The position numbers and the translations under genes were made by a program. Below, piece after piece: positions 1-7,601 of a DNA stretch of 58,002 nucleotides (position 1 is its first letter; the number at the start of each line of letters is the position of its first letter). Source of the stretch: Firmicutes bacterium AM41-11 (GTDB taxonomy: Bacteria > Bacillota_I > Bacilli_A > Erysipelotrichales > Erysipelotrichaceae); NCBI GenBank assembly GCA_003480165.1, contig QUIQ01000011.1, forward strand, positions 1 to 58,002, written 5' to 3'. The notes under the pieces are model-generated. The model made no database searches and was not told where the DNA came from. It was given only the letters and a program-made list of their open reading frames with translations.

Positions 1-277
1 TTGGTAATGTTCCGATATTCGATAATCCCAAATTAATGGATACTGAAGTGATACTCTCTTGATTAATAAGAACTTTATTGATTGCATTTAATTTAAATTC
101 AGGTGTGTAGCGATGGTAATCATGCTTAACAATATTCAATCCATGTGCATCTATTAAACAAACAAGATATTTAATACCAGACTTGTTTATTCCATATTCT
201 AAAGAGAGACATGGAATAGGTGTTCCTTGTTTTCTCTTCTGGTAAATTTCAATCTTCTGTTTTTCTGTTAATTTCAT
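1..277 (-). CDS. IS3-family transposase OrfA-like protein, N-terminal part
   Basis: Reading the minus strand from the ATG at 275-277 gives 92 open codons running off the window edge. The protein begins MKLTEKQKIEIYQKRKQG and continues with a basic helix-turn-helix region, typical of the small DNA-binding OrfA of IS3-family (IS150-like) elements, which recognises the element ends before OrfB catalyses transposition. A good Shine-Dalgarno (AGGAGG on the minus strand, about 290-296) precedes the start. The catalytic OrfB would lie to the left and is not visible, so whether the element is intact cannot be judged. Confidence 0.7.
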   Translation of the reverse strand, partial: MKLTEKQKIEIYQKRKQGTPIPCLSLEYGINKSGIKYLVCLIDAHGLNIVKHDYHRYTPEFKLNAINKVLINQESITSVSINLGLSNIGTLP

Positions 278-334
278 ATAAAAAGTGAACCTCCTAAATT
301 GAACTTTCACTTTGTTCAACTTTTGGGGTTCACT
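1..334 (-). mobile_element. Right end of an IS3-family-like insertion sequence
   Basis: The OrfA-like gene is followed outward by about 55 nt ending in TGAACCCCAAAAGTTGAAC (minus strand, about 314-332), which resembles the terminal repeats of IS3/IS150-type elements (TG...CCCCAAAAGT). The exact end is uncertain by a few bases because the other end and the target duplication are outside the window. It abuts the 3' end of the manA-like gene with only about 17 nt between, so it may have removed or replaced that gene's terminator. Confidence 0.55.
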
Positions 335-350
335 TCATTAAGGGCTTTTT

Positions 351-2051
351 TTAACGTACCGAAGCACAAATGATTTTAGCAGGTGATTTTGTACGAATAC
401 TGTATTCTTTCAGACTGGCCGGAAGAATACAAGTTTCGACATAGTGTAAGGTAAAAGGCGGGAAGGCATTCTTTGGGGAATAGATTTCTACTTTTTGACC
501 TTCAACTAAGTTGATCATATCAAAGCAGTCATTCATCGTACGATGCATTTCTGAAGTAAAGCTATAGCGTAAAGTTTCAATAAATTCCAGTTCATGTAAA
601 CCTGTTCTTTCAATCGTTAGATCTTTATCTTGGTAAATGGTCTTTTCCCGATGAATGCAGTTTTCATAAACCCAATCTGTATTACGGTCTATCTGAATGT
701 TTTCTTTTCCTCGGGCAATATTGATCGGACGTGGTTTGCCATCTAAGCCAACCCGACCCCAATCATAGAGTTTAAAAGTAAAAATATATGGAGTGGCCGA
801 GATTTCTAAGACCATGGTACCTGCACCAGAACAATGAATGGTACCGGCTGGAATCAAGGCGTGATCGTGTTTTTTAACCGGAATCTTATTGATGTAAGTT
901 TCATCATCAAAAGCCCTTTGTGTATCTTGAGCCGTTTGAAAAGCTTCAATCAATGGTTCAAGTTCTATACCGTTTTTTACACCGAGATATACATGGGCAT
1001 CCTCGGTGGCATCAAGAATATAGTAACTTTCATCTTGGGTATAATGCATGCCGAAGTTCTCTTGTATATATTCCGTTAAAGGATGGACTTGGAGACTTAA
1101 GTTTCCTCCTTCCATAGTATCTAAGAAATCAAAGCGAATTGGAAATTCTTTGCCAAAACGGGCATGGATGCGTTTTCCTAGTAAGGCATCGGTTTGTTCA
1201 TGGACTAAATTGATAGCCGGCACATCGACAAGAATATCATCAAATTTGAAACAGATACTATTTTCCTCAGGTACACCATCAAAACACCAGGCATAATTGG
1301 TTTTAGATTCGGGCAGATCACATACTTTTTTCATCCAAGTTCCTCCCCATATACCTTGATCAAAGTAGGGAACAAGGCGGAATGGTTCCTGGCTAAACTG
1401 TCTTAAACCGGCATGATAGGCTTCCATGGAAATCATTTTTGGCTCTTGATTGTTGGTCTCGACATACCAAGCACAATGTTTCAGACAATCCCATTTATAT
1501 CGGTCAAAGATGCGCCATTCGACAAAATAACCGCGTTTATATTTAGTGAGGATATCTTCACCATAGTTTTTGGCGCCCCAATTATCTAATCCAGCCCGAT
1601 ACCGGCATTGAATTTCCCAACGAGTTAAGTCAAAGAATAGAGAAAGGTCTCCAGGATGAATCAAAGAAGCGCCAACCCCATAGATGACAGTCAGTCCTGG
1701 TTGAATTTTAGTTTTCAGCTCTTGAATTTTATCGCTATCGAAGAGCTGGTCAATGGTAGCGGTTGAAAGTACGCCGAATACGCGGTCATCGGTTAGGTTG
1801 TTTTTTAATAAAGCTGTGATTTCACCTTCACTTTTTTTCGCTTGTTCACTATGAATGATGGTATCTGGACAAAGGGGTTCAATCAGTTCTTTATAGACTT
1901 GGTCGGTATTTGTTCCATGATAGAAATCCAGGGTTAGAATCATAGAATCTTTGCGCTGTTTTTGAATTTGCGCAAGGATATCGGCATAGCCTTCATAAGC
2001 TTGATATCCTGGAATAGTTTTATAAGGATGTTTTTCGTAATTAGATGACAT
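351..2051 (-). CDS. manA: Class I mannose-6-phosphate isomerase with extra N-terminal domain
   Basis: Interconverts mannose 6-phosphate and fructose 6-phosphate, a zinc-dependent cytosolic step linking mannose use or GDP-mannose synthesis to glycolysis. The C-terminal ~330 residues carry the class I cupin signature: WGGTW near residue 234, zinc ligands Gln and His in LQVHP (about 319), Glu in DESYYILD, and His in TIHCSGAG (about 405). The N-terminal ~225 residues are additional to ordinary ManA (~310-390 aa); the stretch VIYGVGAS suggests a nucleotide-binding-like fold, but I cannot name it. I place the start at 2051 because AAAGGAG lies just upstream; the in-frame ATG at 2069 overlaps that ribosome-binding site. 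Product 566 aa. Confidence 0.8.
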   Translation of the reverse strand: MSSNYEKHPYKTIPGYQAYEGYADILAQIQKQRKDSMILTLDFYHGTNTDQVYKELIEPLCPDTIIHSEQAKKSEGEITALLKNNLTDDRVFGVLSTATIDQLFDSDKIQELKTKIQPGLTVIYGVGASLIHPGDLSLFFDLTRWEIQCRYRAGLDNWGAKNYGEDILTKYKRGYFVEWRIFDRYKWDCLKHCAWYVETNNQEPKMISMEAYHAGLRQFSQEPFRLVPYFDQGIWGGTWMKKVCDLPESKTNYAWCFDGVPEENSICFKFDDILVDVPAINLVHEQTDALLGKRIHARFGKEFPIRFDFLDTMEGGNLSLQVHPLTEYIQENFGMHYTQDESYYILDATEDAHVYLGVKNGIELEPLIEAFQTAQDTQRAFDDETYINKIPVKKHDHALIPAGTIHCSGAGTMVLEISATPYIFTFKLYDWGRVGLDGKPRPINIARGKENIQIDRNTDWVYENCIHREKTIYQDKDLTIERTGLHELEFIETLRYSFTSEMHRTMNDCFDMINLVEGQKVEIYSPKNAFPPFTLHYVETCILPASLKEYSIRTKSPAKIICASVR

Positions 2052-2131
2052 AGAGTTATCTCCTTTCATTCAGTGTATTAAATTAGAAAGTGAAATACAA
2101 TCTTGGTAGAATAGATGTGGAGGAAATAAAA

Positions 2132-2473
2132 ATGAAAATTGCAGTCAATTATGACAATGGGAATATCTTCCAACATTTTGGAAGCACCAAACAATTTAAA
2201 TTGTATGAAGTAGAGAATCAAAAAGTGGTTTCTACTCGATTACTGGATGCCAATCCACAAGGCCATGCGACCTTAGCGGTGCAATTGATTGATGAAAAAG
2301 TAAACGTCGTCATTTGTGGTACTTTGGGCATGCGTATGTTGAACCTTTTAGAAGAAGGCGGCATTGAAGTTTGTGGCAATGTCGAAGGATCTTGTGACCA
2401 AGCTGTAGAAGCGTATCTAGAAGGAAATTTACAGTATTCTAAAGAAGCACATGCTTGTTCATGTTCTCACTAA
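2132..2473 (+). CDS. Dinitrogenase iron-molybdenum cofactor (NifX/NifB C-terminal) family protein
   Basis: A 113-residue protein starting MKIAVNYDNGNIFQHFGST. The N-terminal beta strand, the 'FQHFG' turn and the later VVICGTLGMRMLNLLEEGGIEV segment match the NifX/NifY/NifB C-terminal fold that binds iron-sulfur or Fe-Mo cofactor precursors. No nitrogenase genes are near, and in non-diazotrophs these stand-alone proteins have unknown roles. The tail ends HACSCSH, giving possible cysteine ligands. I chose the ATG at 2132 because GGAGG lies 8 nt upstream; an in-frame start at 2090 would add residues that do not fit the family. Confidence 0.75.
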   Translation: MKIAVNYDNGNIFQHFGSTKQFKLYEVENQKVVSTRLLDANPQGHATLAVQLIDEKVNVVICGTLGMRMLNLLEEGGIEVCGNVEGSCDQAVEAYLEGNLQYSKEAHACSCSH

Positions 2474-2475
2474 AA

Positions 2476-2509
2476 AAGTGATCTAGAAAAAATCTAGATC
2501 ACTTTTTTT
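2476..2509. terminator. Bidirectional intrinsic terminator
   Basis: A perfect 12-bp stem (AAGTGATCTAGA / TCTAGATCACTT) with a 5-nt A-rich loop has a T-run on each strand. It serves both the NifX-like gene and the convergent coaX, whose stop codon overlaps its right edge. Confidence 0.9.
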
Positions 2510-3308
2510 AATTATAGGGACGAGCAATGGATTTTTTCTCGTCTTTATTCTTTTTGTAGATAATGTTTAATCCTTTGAAAATCAAATCCGGATCATAAGT
2601 ATCAATTAATGGGGTATGGTTGTTGATGACACGACCTAAACCACCAGTTGCGATAACTTTCATATCTTTACGACCCGTTTCGCGCATAAATTGGCGAATG
2701 GTATATTCCACGCCACCTAAGTATTGGTAGAAAATCCCTGCTTCCATTTCACTTTGGGTATTTCTTTGCAGGATCGTTTTTGGCTTTTTGATTTCAATTT
2801 CTGGCAATTGGGCAGCTTGTGACCAAAGGGCATTGGCGCCGGTTTCAATTCCAACGCTAATCACGCCAGCTTTGAAACAGCCGTTTTCATCGACATAGTC
2901 ATAGGTTGTTGCGGTTCCAAAATCAATGACAAGGACCGGTCCACCATAATGGTGAAAGGCTCCTGCACAATCGGCGATACGGTCGGCACCGACACTTTTG
3001 GGACTTTCTAATTGCACGCTGATGCCACTTTTTAATCCGGGACGAACAATAATTGGGTTGATTCCAAAAAATTTAATCACTCCATTGATACAAGAGTGCA
3101 TAACTTTCGGAACCACACTGGTAATGATGACATCATCAATGTGTTCTTTAGAAATGCTTTCTCGGTTGGTAAAGGTTTGCAGCATCAAACCAAATTCATC
3201 ACTGGATCGGCGGGCTTTGGTGGTAAGCCGGTAACGGCCCACCAATTGATCGCCGTCCATTAATCCCATGGTAATATTTGTATTTCCAATATCAATTGCT
3301 ACTAACAT
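2508..3308 (-). CDS. coaX: Type III pantothenate kinase
   Basis: Phosphorylates pantothenate to 4'-phosphopantothenate, the first step of coenzyme A synthesis, in the cytosol. The 266-residue protein shows the CoaX ASKHA-fold motifs: DIGNTN at residues 6-11 (phosphate loop), GADRIAD in the middle and DFGTATTYD (second phosphate-binding loop). Length is normal for the family. It lies 1 nt downstream of coaBC on the minus strand, so the two steps of the CoA pathway are co-transcribed. Type III enzymes are not feedback-inhibited by CoA and usually need a monovalent cation (family knowledge). Confidence 0.95.
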   Translation of the reverse strand: MLVAIDIGNTNITMGLMDGDQLVGRYRLTTKARRSSDEFGLMLQTFTNRESISKEHIDDVIITSVVPKVMHSCINGVIKFFGINPIIVRPGLKSGISVQLESPKSVGADRIADCAGAFHHYGGPVLVIDFGTATTYDYVDENGCFKAGVISVGIETGANALWSQAAQLPEIEIKKPKTILQRNTQSEMEAGIFYQYLGGVEYTIRQFMRETGRKDMKVIATGGLGRVINNHTPLIDTYDPDLIFKGLNIIYKKNKDEKKSIARPYN

Positions 3309-3309
3309 C

Positions 3310-4503
3310 TTATTGTCTCTTTTCTATTTCTATCATGGCTTGAAGAATTTTCTTGCCTAGCTCAGCCTTTGTCTGTTTTGGCCAATGTTGAATGGACTCT
3401 TGTGTCACCAAAGATACGACATTGGTATCACCTTGGAAGCCAGCTCCCTTGGTGAATAAATTGTTGCCAATGAGGATATCGCAATTCTTCTTGATGCATT
3501 TTGCCTTTGCGTTTTCATCCAAATCTTGGGTTTCCATCGCAAAACCACAGATGATTTGATGGGTTTTGTGCTCTCCCACATAAGCTAGAATATCGGGATT
3601 TTTTACCATATGAATGGTCAAGTTTTCATCCGATTTCTTAATTTTATTTTCGGCAACGACTTCAGGACGATAATCTGCTACCGCTGCTGCCATAATGATA
3701 AAATCGGCACTTTGATAGTTTTCTTTGACCGCTTCAAACATTTCCTGTGCGGTTTGGACAGGAATCACTTGAATGCCTTGGCTGGCTTTTAAACTGGTTG
3801 GACCCGATACAATGGTAACTTGGGCTCCCATTTGGTAAGCAGCTTCACCAATCGCATAACCTTGTTTCCCTGAAGAGTGATTCGATAGAAAACGTACTGG
3901 ATCTAAAGGCTCTTGGGTCGGACCTGCGGTGATCAGGACTTTCTTGCCTTTTAACATTAGTGGCATCGCAAAGGCCTGGTTAATCACTTCAACGATATCT
4001 TGAACATCGGGTAGTTTACCTTTGCCGGTATCATCACAAGCTAAATGACCAACGACAGGTTCAAATACTTGATAACCAAGTTGACGTGCTCGCGCTAGAT
4101 TATCTTGTGTCACCTGGTTTTCGTACATATGCGTGTTCATCGCAGGACAGATGATTTTTTTACAAGTACAAGCCAAGAAGGTTGAGGTCAATAAGTCATC
4201 GGCTAATCCATGGACAACTTTGGCAATCACATTTGCGGTTGCGGGTACAAGGACGACACAATCGGCCCAATGGGCTAAGGTGATATGTGTGATAGGATCT
4301 TGGTTGTTTGGATCAAACAAGTCGACTTCTACAGAATTATGGGAAAGTGACTCGAAAATAAGGGGTGGAACGAATTTTGTCGCATTTTCGGTCATCATTA
4401 CTTTGATTTCATAATCAAGTTTTGACAGCTTGCTGACAAGATCGCACGCTTTATATGCGGATACACCTCCGCAGACGCCAATTAATACGTGTTTTTTCGT
4501 CAT
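3310..4503 (-). CDS. coaBC: Bifunctional phosphopantothenoylcysteine decarboxylase / phosphopantothenate-cysteine ligase
   Basis: Joins cysteine to 4'-phosphopantothenate and decarboxylates the product to 4'-phosphopantetheine. The N-terminal CoaC flavoprotein half starts GVCGGVSAYKACDLV and contains CPAMNTHMYENQ, the substrate-clamp motif (the usual Trp of PXMNXXMW is Tyr here). The C-terminal CoaB half has TAGPTQEPLDPVRFLSNHSSGKQG and AAAVADYRP. Length 397 aa is normal. First gene of the coaBC-coaX operon; a consensus promoter lies immediately upstream and GGAGG precedes the ATG. Confidence 0.95.
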   Translation of the reverse strand: MTKKHVLIGVCGGVSAYKACDLVSKLSKLDYEIKVMMTENATKFVPPLIFESLSHNSVEVDLFDPNNQDPITHITLAHWADCVVLVPATANVIAKVVHGLADDLLTSTFLACTCKKIICPAMNTHMYENQVTQDNLARARQLGYQVFEPVVGHLACDDTGKGKLPDVQDIVEVINQAFAMPLMLKGKKVLITAGPTQEPLDPVRFLSNHSSGKQGYAIGEAAYQMGAQVTIVSGPTSLKASQGIQVIPVQTAQEMFEAVKENYQSADFIIMAAAVADYRPEVVAENKIKKSDENLTIHMVKNPDILAYVGEHKTHQIICGFAMETQDLDENAKAKCIKKNCDILIGNNLFTKGAGFQGDTNVVSLVTQESIQHWPKQTKAELGKKILQAMIEIEKRQ

Positions 4504-4527
4504 AAAAAAACGCCTCCAATAAGAGAT

Positions 4528-4556
4528 ATTATATCGTATCCTGATTTTGAACTCAA
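4528..4556 (-). promoter_or_regulatory. Sigma-A-type promoter of coaBC-coaX
   Basis: On the minus strand TTGAGT (4551-4556) is separated by exactly 17 nt from a perfect TATAAT (4528-4533), about 25 nt before the coaBC start. It overlaps the divergent glycerate-kinase promoter. Confidence 0.8.
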
Positions 4557-4574
4557 TCGTAAGTATGATAAACT
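4547..4574 (+). promoter_or_regulatory. Promoter of glycerate kinase, predicted leaderless
   Basis: TTGAAC (4547-4552), a 16-nt spacer and an extended -10 element TGATAAACT (TAAACT at 4569-4574). Only 6 nt separate the -10 from the ATG at 4581, so transcription should start at or next to the start codon. No Shine-Dalgarno precedes the ATG. Confidence 0.55.
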
Positions 4575-4580
4575 GATGCT

Positions 4581-5711
4581 ATGAAAATAGTGATTGCGTG
4601 TGACTCTTTCAAAGGCTGTATGACCAGTCAGGAAGTTTGTCGCAATATTGAAAAAGGAATCCATCGGGCAAATCCTAAGCATCACTGTGTCCTTTATCCT
4701 ATGGCAGATGGGGGAGAAGGCACTGCCGAGTGTTTTGCGCAGGTAATGCAAGGCGATATGATCACAATGGAGTCATTGGATGCGTATGGCAAAAAGATTA
4801 CGGTACAATATGCGCGCAAAGAGAAATTAGCTGTTATGGATGTGGCTACTTGTATCGGTTTGAACATGTATCCCAGAGAAGCAAGAAATCCTATGATTGC
4901 GCATTCACGGGGCGTGGGGAAAATGATGAAACATGCGATTGCCCATGGCTGCACCAAACTTGTGATTGGCTTAGGCGGAAGTTGTACCAATGATGGTGGC
5001 ATGGGAATCCTTTATGAATTTGGTGCGCGCTTTTATGACAGCCATCATAAATTGCTGGAACCAAGCGTTTATGCGCTGAGTCGCATTGCATATATTGATA
5101 AACGGCATTTTCATCTGCCACATGTAGAATGTGTTGCCGCTTGTGATGTCGAAAATCATCTTTTAGGAAAAAGTGGGGCTACTTTTATTTTTGGAAAACA
5201 AAAAGGCTTGTTCGTCAATCAATTTAAAGAAATTGATCAATGGATGACCCAGTATCGGGATAAAGTCCAACAAACCTTTCATGTAGATATGAATGAAATG
5301 CCTGGCGGTGGTGCCGCAGGTGGAATTGGTGGCGTCTTAATGGGTGTTTTCCATGCCAAAATGCAGCCAGGAATTCAATGGATGATTGAAGAATCCAAGA
5401 TGAAAGAAGCCGTAAAGAACTGTGATTTAGTGATCACGGGCGAAGGCCAAACCGATGCCCAAACGATGTTTGGCAAGGTGCCTTTTGGCATCAGTCAATT
5501 AGCGCAGAGCTATGGCAAACCAACTATTTGTCTTTCTGGTGCCTTAGGAAACGGGTATGAAGCTTTGTACCAGGCCGGGGTGATTGGTATTTTTTCCAGT
5601 GCCGATCGGGCTATGACATTCCAACAGGCTTTGCATCGGGGTCCAGAAAAGATTGAAGCTTTAGCTTTTAATGTTACAAAGTGTATCGATGGATTGAAGG
5701 GAATGCTATGA
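4581..5711 (+). CDS. glxK: Glycerate kinase (GK type I)
   Basis: Phosphorylates D-glycerate with ATP, feeding it into glycolysis. The 376-residue protein starts MKIVIACDSFKGCMTSQEV and shows the GlxK/GarK motifs MADGGEGT, GLGGSCTNDGGMG and GGGAAGGIGG, and ITGEGQTDAQT near the C-terminus. Length matches the family. There is no Shine-Dalgarno before the ATG and the -10 sits 6 nt upstream, so the mRNA is probably leaderless. Its stop codon overlaps the start of the following lipoprotein gene (ATGA), which implies translational coupling. Whether the product is 2- or 3-phosphoglycerate cannot be told from sequence. Confidence 0.92.
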   Translation: MKIVIACDSFKGCMTSQEVCRNIEKGIHRANPKHHCVLYPMADGGEGTAECFAQVMQGDMITMESLDAYGKKITVQYARKEKLAVMDVATCIGLNMYPREARNPMIAHSRGVGKMMKHAIAHGCTKLVIGLGGSCTNDGGMGILYEFGARFYDSHHKLLEPSVYALSRIAYIDKRHFHLPHVECVAACDVENHLLGKSGATFIFGKQKGLFVNQFKEIDQWMTQYRDKVQQTFHVDMNEMPGGGAAGGIGGVLMGVFHAKMQPGIQWMIEESKMKEAVKNCDLVITGEGQTDAQTMFGKVPFGISQLAQSYGKPTICLSGALGNGYEALYQAGVIGIFSSADRAMTFQQALHRGPEKIEALAFNVTKCIDGLKGML

Positions 5712-6217
5712 AACGTTTGATAAGTTTTTTAATGGTCTTTGTGCTGGTATTCAGTTTAGTAGGCTGTTCCAACAAAGAACCATTCACAAGAGAAGAAATT
5801 AGTGCAACGCAATTAAAAAAGAAGATGGATGATCAAGCCAGCTTTATTTTCATGGTGGAAAGAGATGGTTGTGCTTTCTGTAAAAAGCTGAATAAATATA
5901 TTGAAAAAACCCAAGATGAGCATCCGGGAATCAAGGTTTATGTTTTGGATTCAACGGACTTTGGTTTTGAAAAGGAGAGTGAAGACAGCAAGACTTTAGT
6001 CTCAACGACCAAAGATGGAAATATCCTTTTGAATATTTCCCCTTATTTCATCTATACACCAGCTTTTTATGTGGTAAAAAAAGGGAAAGTCAAAAAGGTT
6101 GGGGTAGGCTATAACGAGCAAAATGCTACCGTTGCGCTTTGGAACAATGCTTCGACAGTTGACTTTGAAACTGCAAAATATGAAGAATTCTGGGATTTCA
6201 TTGAAAGCAACGCATAA
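5708..6217 (+). CDS. Lipoprotein with thioredoxin-like fold
   Basis: A 169-residue protein with a lipoprotein signal (hydrophobic stretch then LVGC lipobox, Cys about residue 19). The mature part has RDGCAFCKKL, a CxxC redox motif where thioredoxins have it, followed by a beta strand and a later YTPAFYVVKKGKV segment that places a cis-proline-like TP as in thioredoxin folds. It is therefore likely a membrane-anchored thiol oxidoreductase outside the cell. The start overlaps the glycerate-kinase stop (ATGA). Partner and substrate are unknown; similar proteins are sometimes annotated as bacteriocin transport accessory proteins. Confidence 0.75.
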   Translation: MKRLISFLMVFVLVFSLVGCSNKEPFTREEISATQLKKKMDDQASFIFMVERDGCAFCKKLNKYIEKTQDEHPGIKVYVLDSTDFGFEKESEDSKTLVSTTKDGNILLNISPYFIYTPAFYVVKKGKVKKVGVGYNEQNATVALWNNASTVDFETAKYEEFWDFIESNA

Positions 6218-6242
6218 GCTGAATTGAAAATGTTTCATGGAA

Positions 6243-6251
6243 TGATATAAT
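6243..6251 (+). promoter_or_regulatory. Extended -10 promoter of the pyrophosphatase-like gene
   Basis: TGATATAAT is a perfect -10 with the TGn extension, 26 nt before the ATG; AAAGGAGG sits between them. No clear -35 is visible, as is usual for extended -10 promoters. Confidence 0.6.
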
Positions 6252-6277
6252 GAAATTGCTCCAAAAAGGAGGAAAAA

Positions 6278-6667
6278 ATGCAGGAATTAGAAAACAATGC
6301 CTTATTTTGGCAAAAGGTCGATACTTTGATTTTGTCTAGTACAATCGAATTATCCCATCCCAAAGGAAGTGCACATCCCCAATATCCTGCGATGATCTAT
6401 CCGGTTGATTATGGTTATTTAACCGATACCACAAGTGCAGATTCTGATCCTATCCATTTATATCGTGGCTCTATCAATAGTGCGCGTGTGAATGCGATTG
6501 TTGTGTCTTGTGATATTTTAAAGAAAGATTGTGTCGCAAAGTTGTTGGTCGGATGTACCGAAGAAGAAATGTCTTTGATTATGCGTTTTATGAATCAGAC
6601 TGAATTCCAAAAGACTATCTTAGTACGTCGCGGTACAGGTGTTCCAGCTTGGGCATCCGAAGATTAG
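6278..6667 (+). CDS. Small inorganic-pyrophosphatase-like protein, active site reduced
   Basis: A 129-residue protein. The segment YPAMIYPVDYGYL matches the family I soluble pyrophosphatase signature (YP-x-NYGY), and KGSAHPQY resembles the preceding substrate-binding strand. However, the metal-binding DGDPVD block is SDPIHLY here, with the last Asp replaced by His, and the following Asp/Lys pair is not obvious. The protein is about 50 residues shorter than canonical PPases. It may have a different phosphohydrolase or binding role. It is a single-gene unit with a good Shine-Dalgarno. Confidence 0.6.
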   Translation: MQELENNALFWQKVDTLILSSTIELSHPKGSAHPQYPAMIYPVDYGYLTDTTSADSDPIHLYRGSINSARVNAIVVSCDILKKDCVAKLLVGCTEEEMSLIMRFMNQTEFQKTILVRRGTGVPAWASED

Positions 6668-6682
6668 TTATTTGTCTTCCTA

Positions 6683-6691
6683 TGGTATAAT
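6683..6691 (+). promoter_or_regulatory. Extended -10 promoter of rubrerythrin
   Basis: TGGTATAAT gives a perfect -10 with TGn extension 26 nt before the start codon. The -35 region is weak. Confidence 0.6.
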
Positions 6692-6717
6692 GAGGATACC
6701 AAAAGGAGGATAACATC

Positions 6718-7260
6718 ATGGAATTAAAAGGTTCTAAAACAGAAAAAAATTTGCAGACTGCTTTTGCGGGAGAAAGCCAAGCTTGTGTGAAATATCAATA
6801 TTATGCAAGCCAGGCAAAGAAAGATGGATATGTAAAGATACAAAATATTTTTACAGAAACATCGAATAATGAAAAAGAACACGCAAAATTGTGGTTTAAA
6901 GCATTGCATGGAGGAAAAGTTCCTTCAACGGTAGATAACTTAAAGGATGCTGCATCTGGTGAAAATTACGAGTGGACAGATATGTATGCACAGTTTTCAA
7001 AAGAAGCTCGTGAAGAAGGTTTTGAAGATATCGCAAAACTCTTTGATGGTGTTGGAGCAATTGAAAGACATCATGAAGCTCGTTATAATGCGATGTTAAA
7101 AGAAATTGAAGACGATACAATGTTCAAAAAAACAAAGGATACGGTCTGGATTTGTTTGAACTGTGGACATGTATTCGTAGGTGCCGAAGCACCAGAAGCT
7201 TGCCCAGTATGTAATCATCCTAAAGCTTATTTCCAAGAATTAAATGAACATTATGAATAA
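6718..7260 (+). CDS. rbr: Rubrerythrin
   Basis: A non-heme di-iron peroxidase that reduces hydrogen peroxide in the cytosol of anaerobes, taking electrons from rubredoxin or NAD(P)H systems. Residues about 1-140 form the ferritin-like four-helix domain with the expected Glu/His ligands ([30 protein letters not shown]). The C-terminal ~35 residues form a rubredoxin-like domain with two CxxC pairs (CLNCG and CPVCN). Length 180 aa is normal. It is monocistronic, with its own promoter and terminator. It suggests an anaerobic or air-sensitive organism. Confidence 0.95.
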   Translation: MELKGSKTEKNLQTAFAGESQACVKYQYYASQAKKDGYVKIQNIFTETSNNEKEHAKLWFKALHGGKVPSTVDNLKDAASGENYEWTDMYAQFSKEAREEGFEDIAKLFDGVGAIERHHEARYNAMLKEIEDDTMFKKTKDTVWICLNCGHVFVGAEAPEACPVCNHPKAYFQELNEHYE

Positions 7261-7288
7261 AAGAGTTGGTGTAAAAACCAACTCTTTT
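7261..7288 (+). terminator. Intrinsic terminator of rubrerythrin
   Basis: A 10-bp perfect stem AAGAGTTGGT / ACCAACTCTT with a 6-nt loop, starting right after the stop codon and ending in Ts. Confidence 0.85.
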
Positions 7289-7302
7289 AAAAAGGGTTAA
7301 TT

Positions 7303-7563
7303 ATGAAAGAAATACAAATTAATGAAGTCGGACAGTATTTAAAAGATGGATTTGTTCTGGTTGTCGTAGAAGATCGAACGTTCATTCAATATAAGAACCA
7401 AAAGATCTATTTATATAATTCCCAATGGCATAGTACAATGCCATGGAGTGATTTCTATCCTCTGTATCAAAAGATGCATTTTGTTCTTTATGAAGAACAT
7501 CAAGAACTTGTGGATGAAAAAAAAGATGAAGAGTATTATCAATGGGCCTCAAAGTATCAATAA
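7303..7563 (+). CDS. Hypothetical protein, 86 aa
   Basis: I do not recognise this protein. It starts MKEIQINEVGQYLKDGFVLVV, is acidic near the C-terminus (DEKKDEEYYQW) and rich in aromatic residues (Tyr, Trp, Phe). No signal peptide or membrane segment is visible. AAAGGG precedes the ATG at a weak but acceptable spacing. It sits between the rubrerythrin terminator and the CPBP protease gene, on the same strand with a 38-nt gap, so it may be co-transcribed with the protease. Codon use is like that of its neighbours. Confidence 0.6.
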   Translation: MKEIQINEVGQYLKDGFVLVVVEDRTFIQYKNQKIYLYNSQWHSTMPWSDFYPLYQKMHFVLYEEHQELVDEKKDEEYYQWASKYQ

Positions 7564-7601
7564 GCTTGAAGGCTGGAAGGAAAGCATAGAGGAGTGAGAA
7601 A

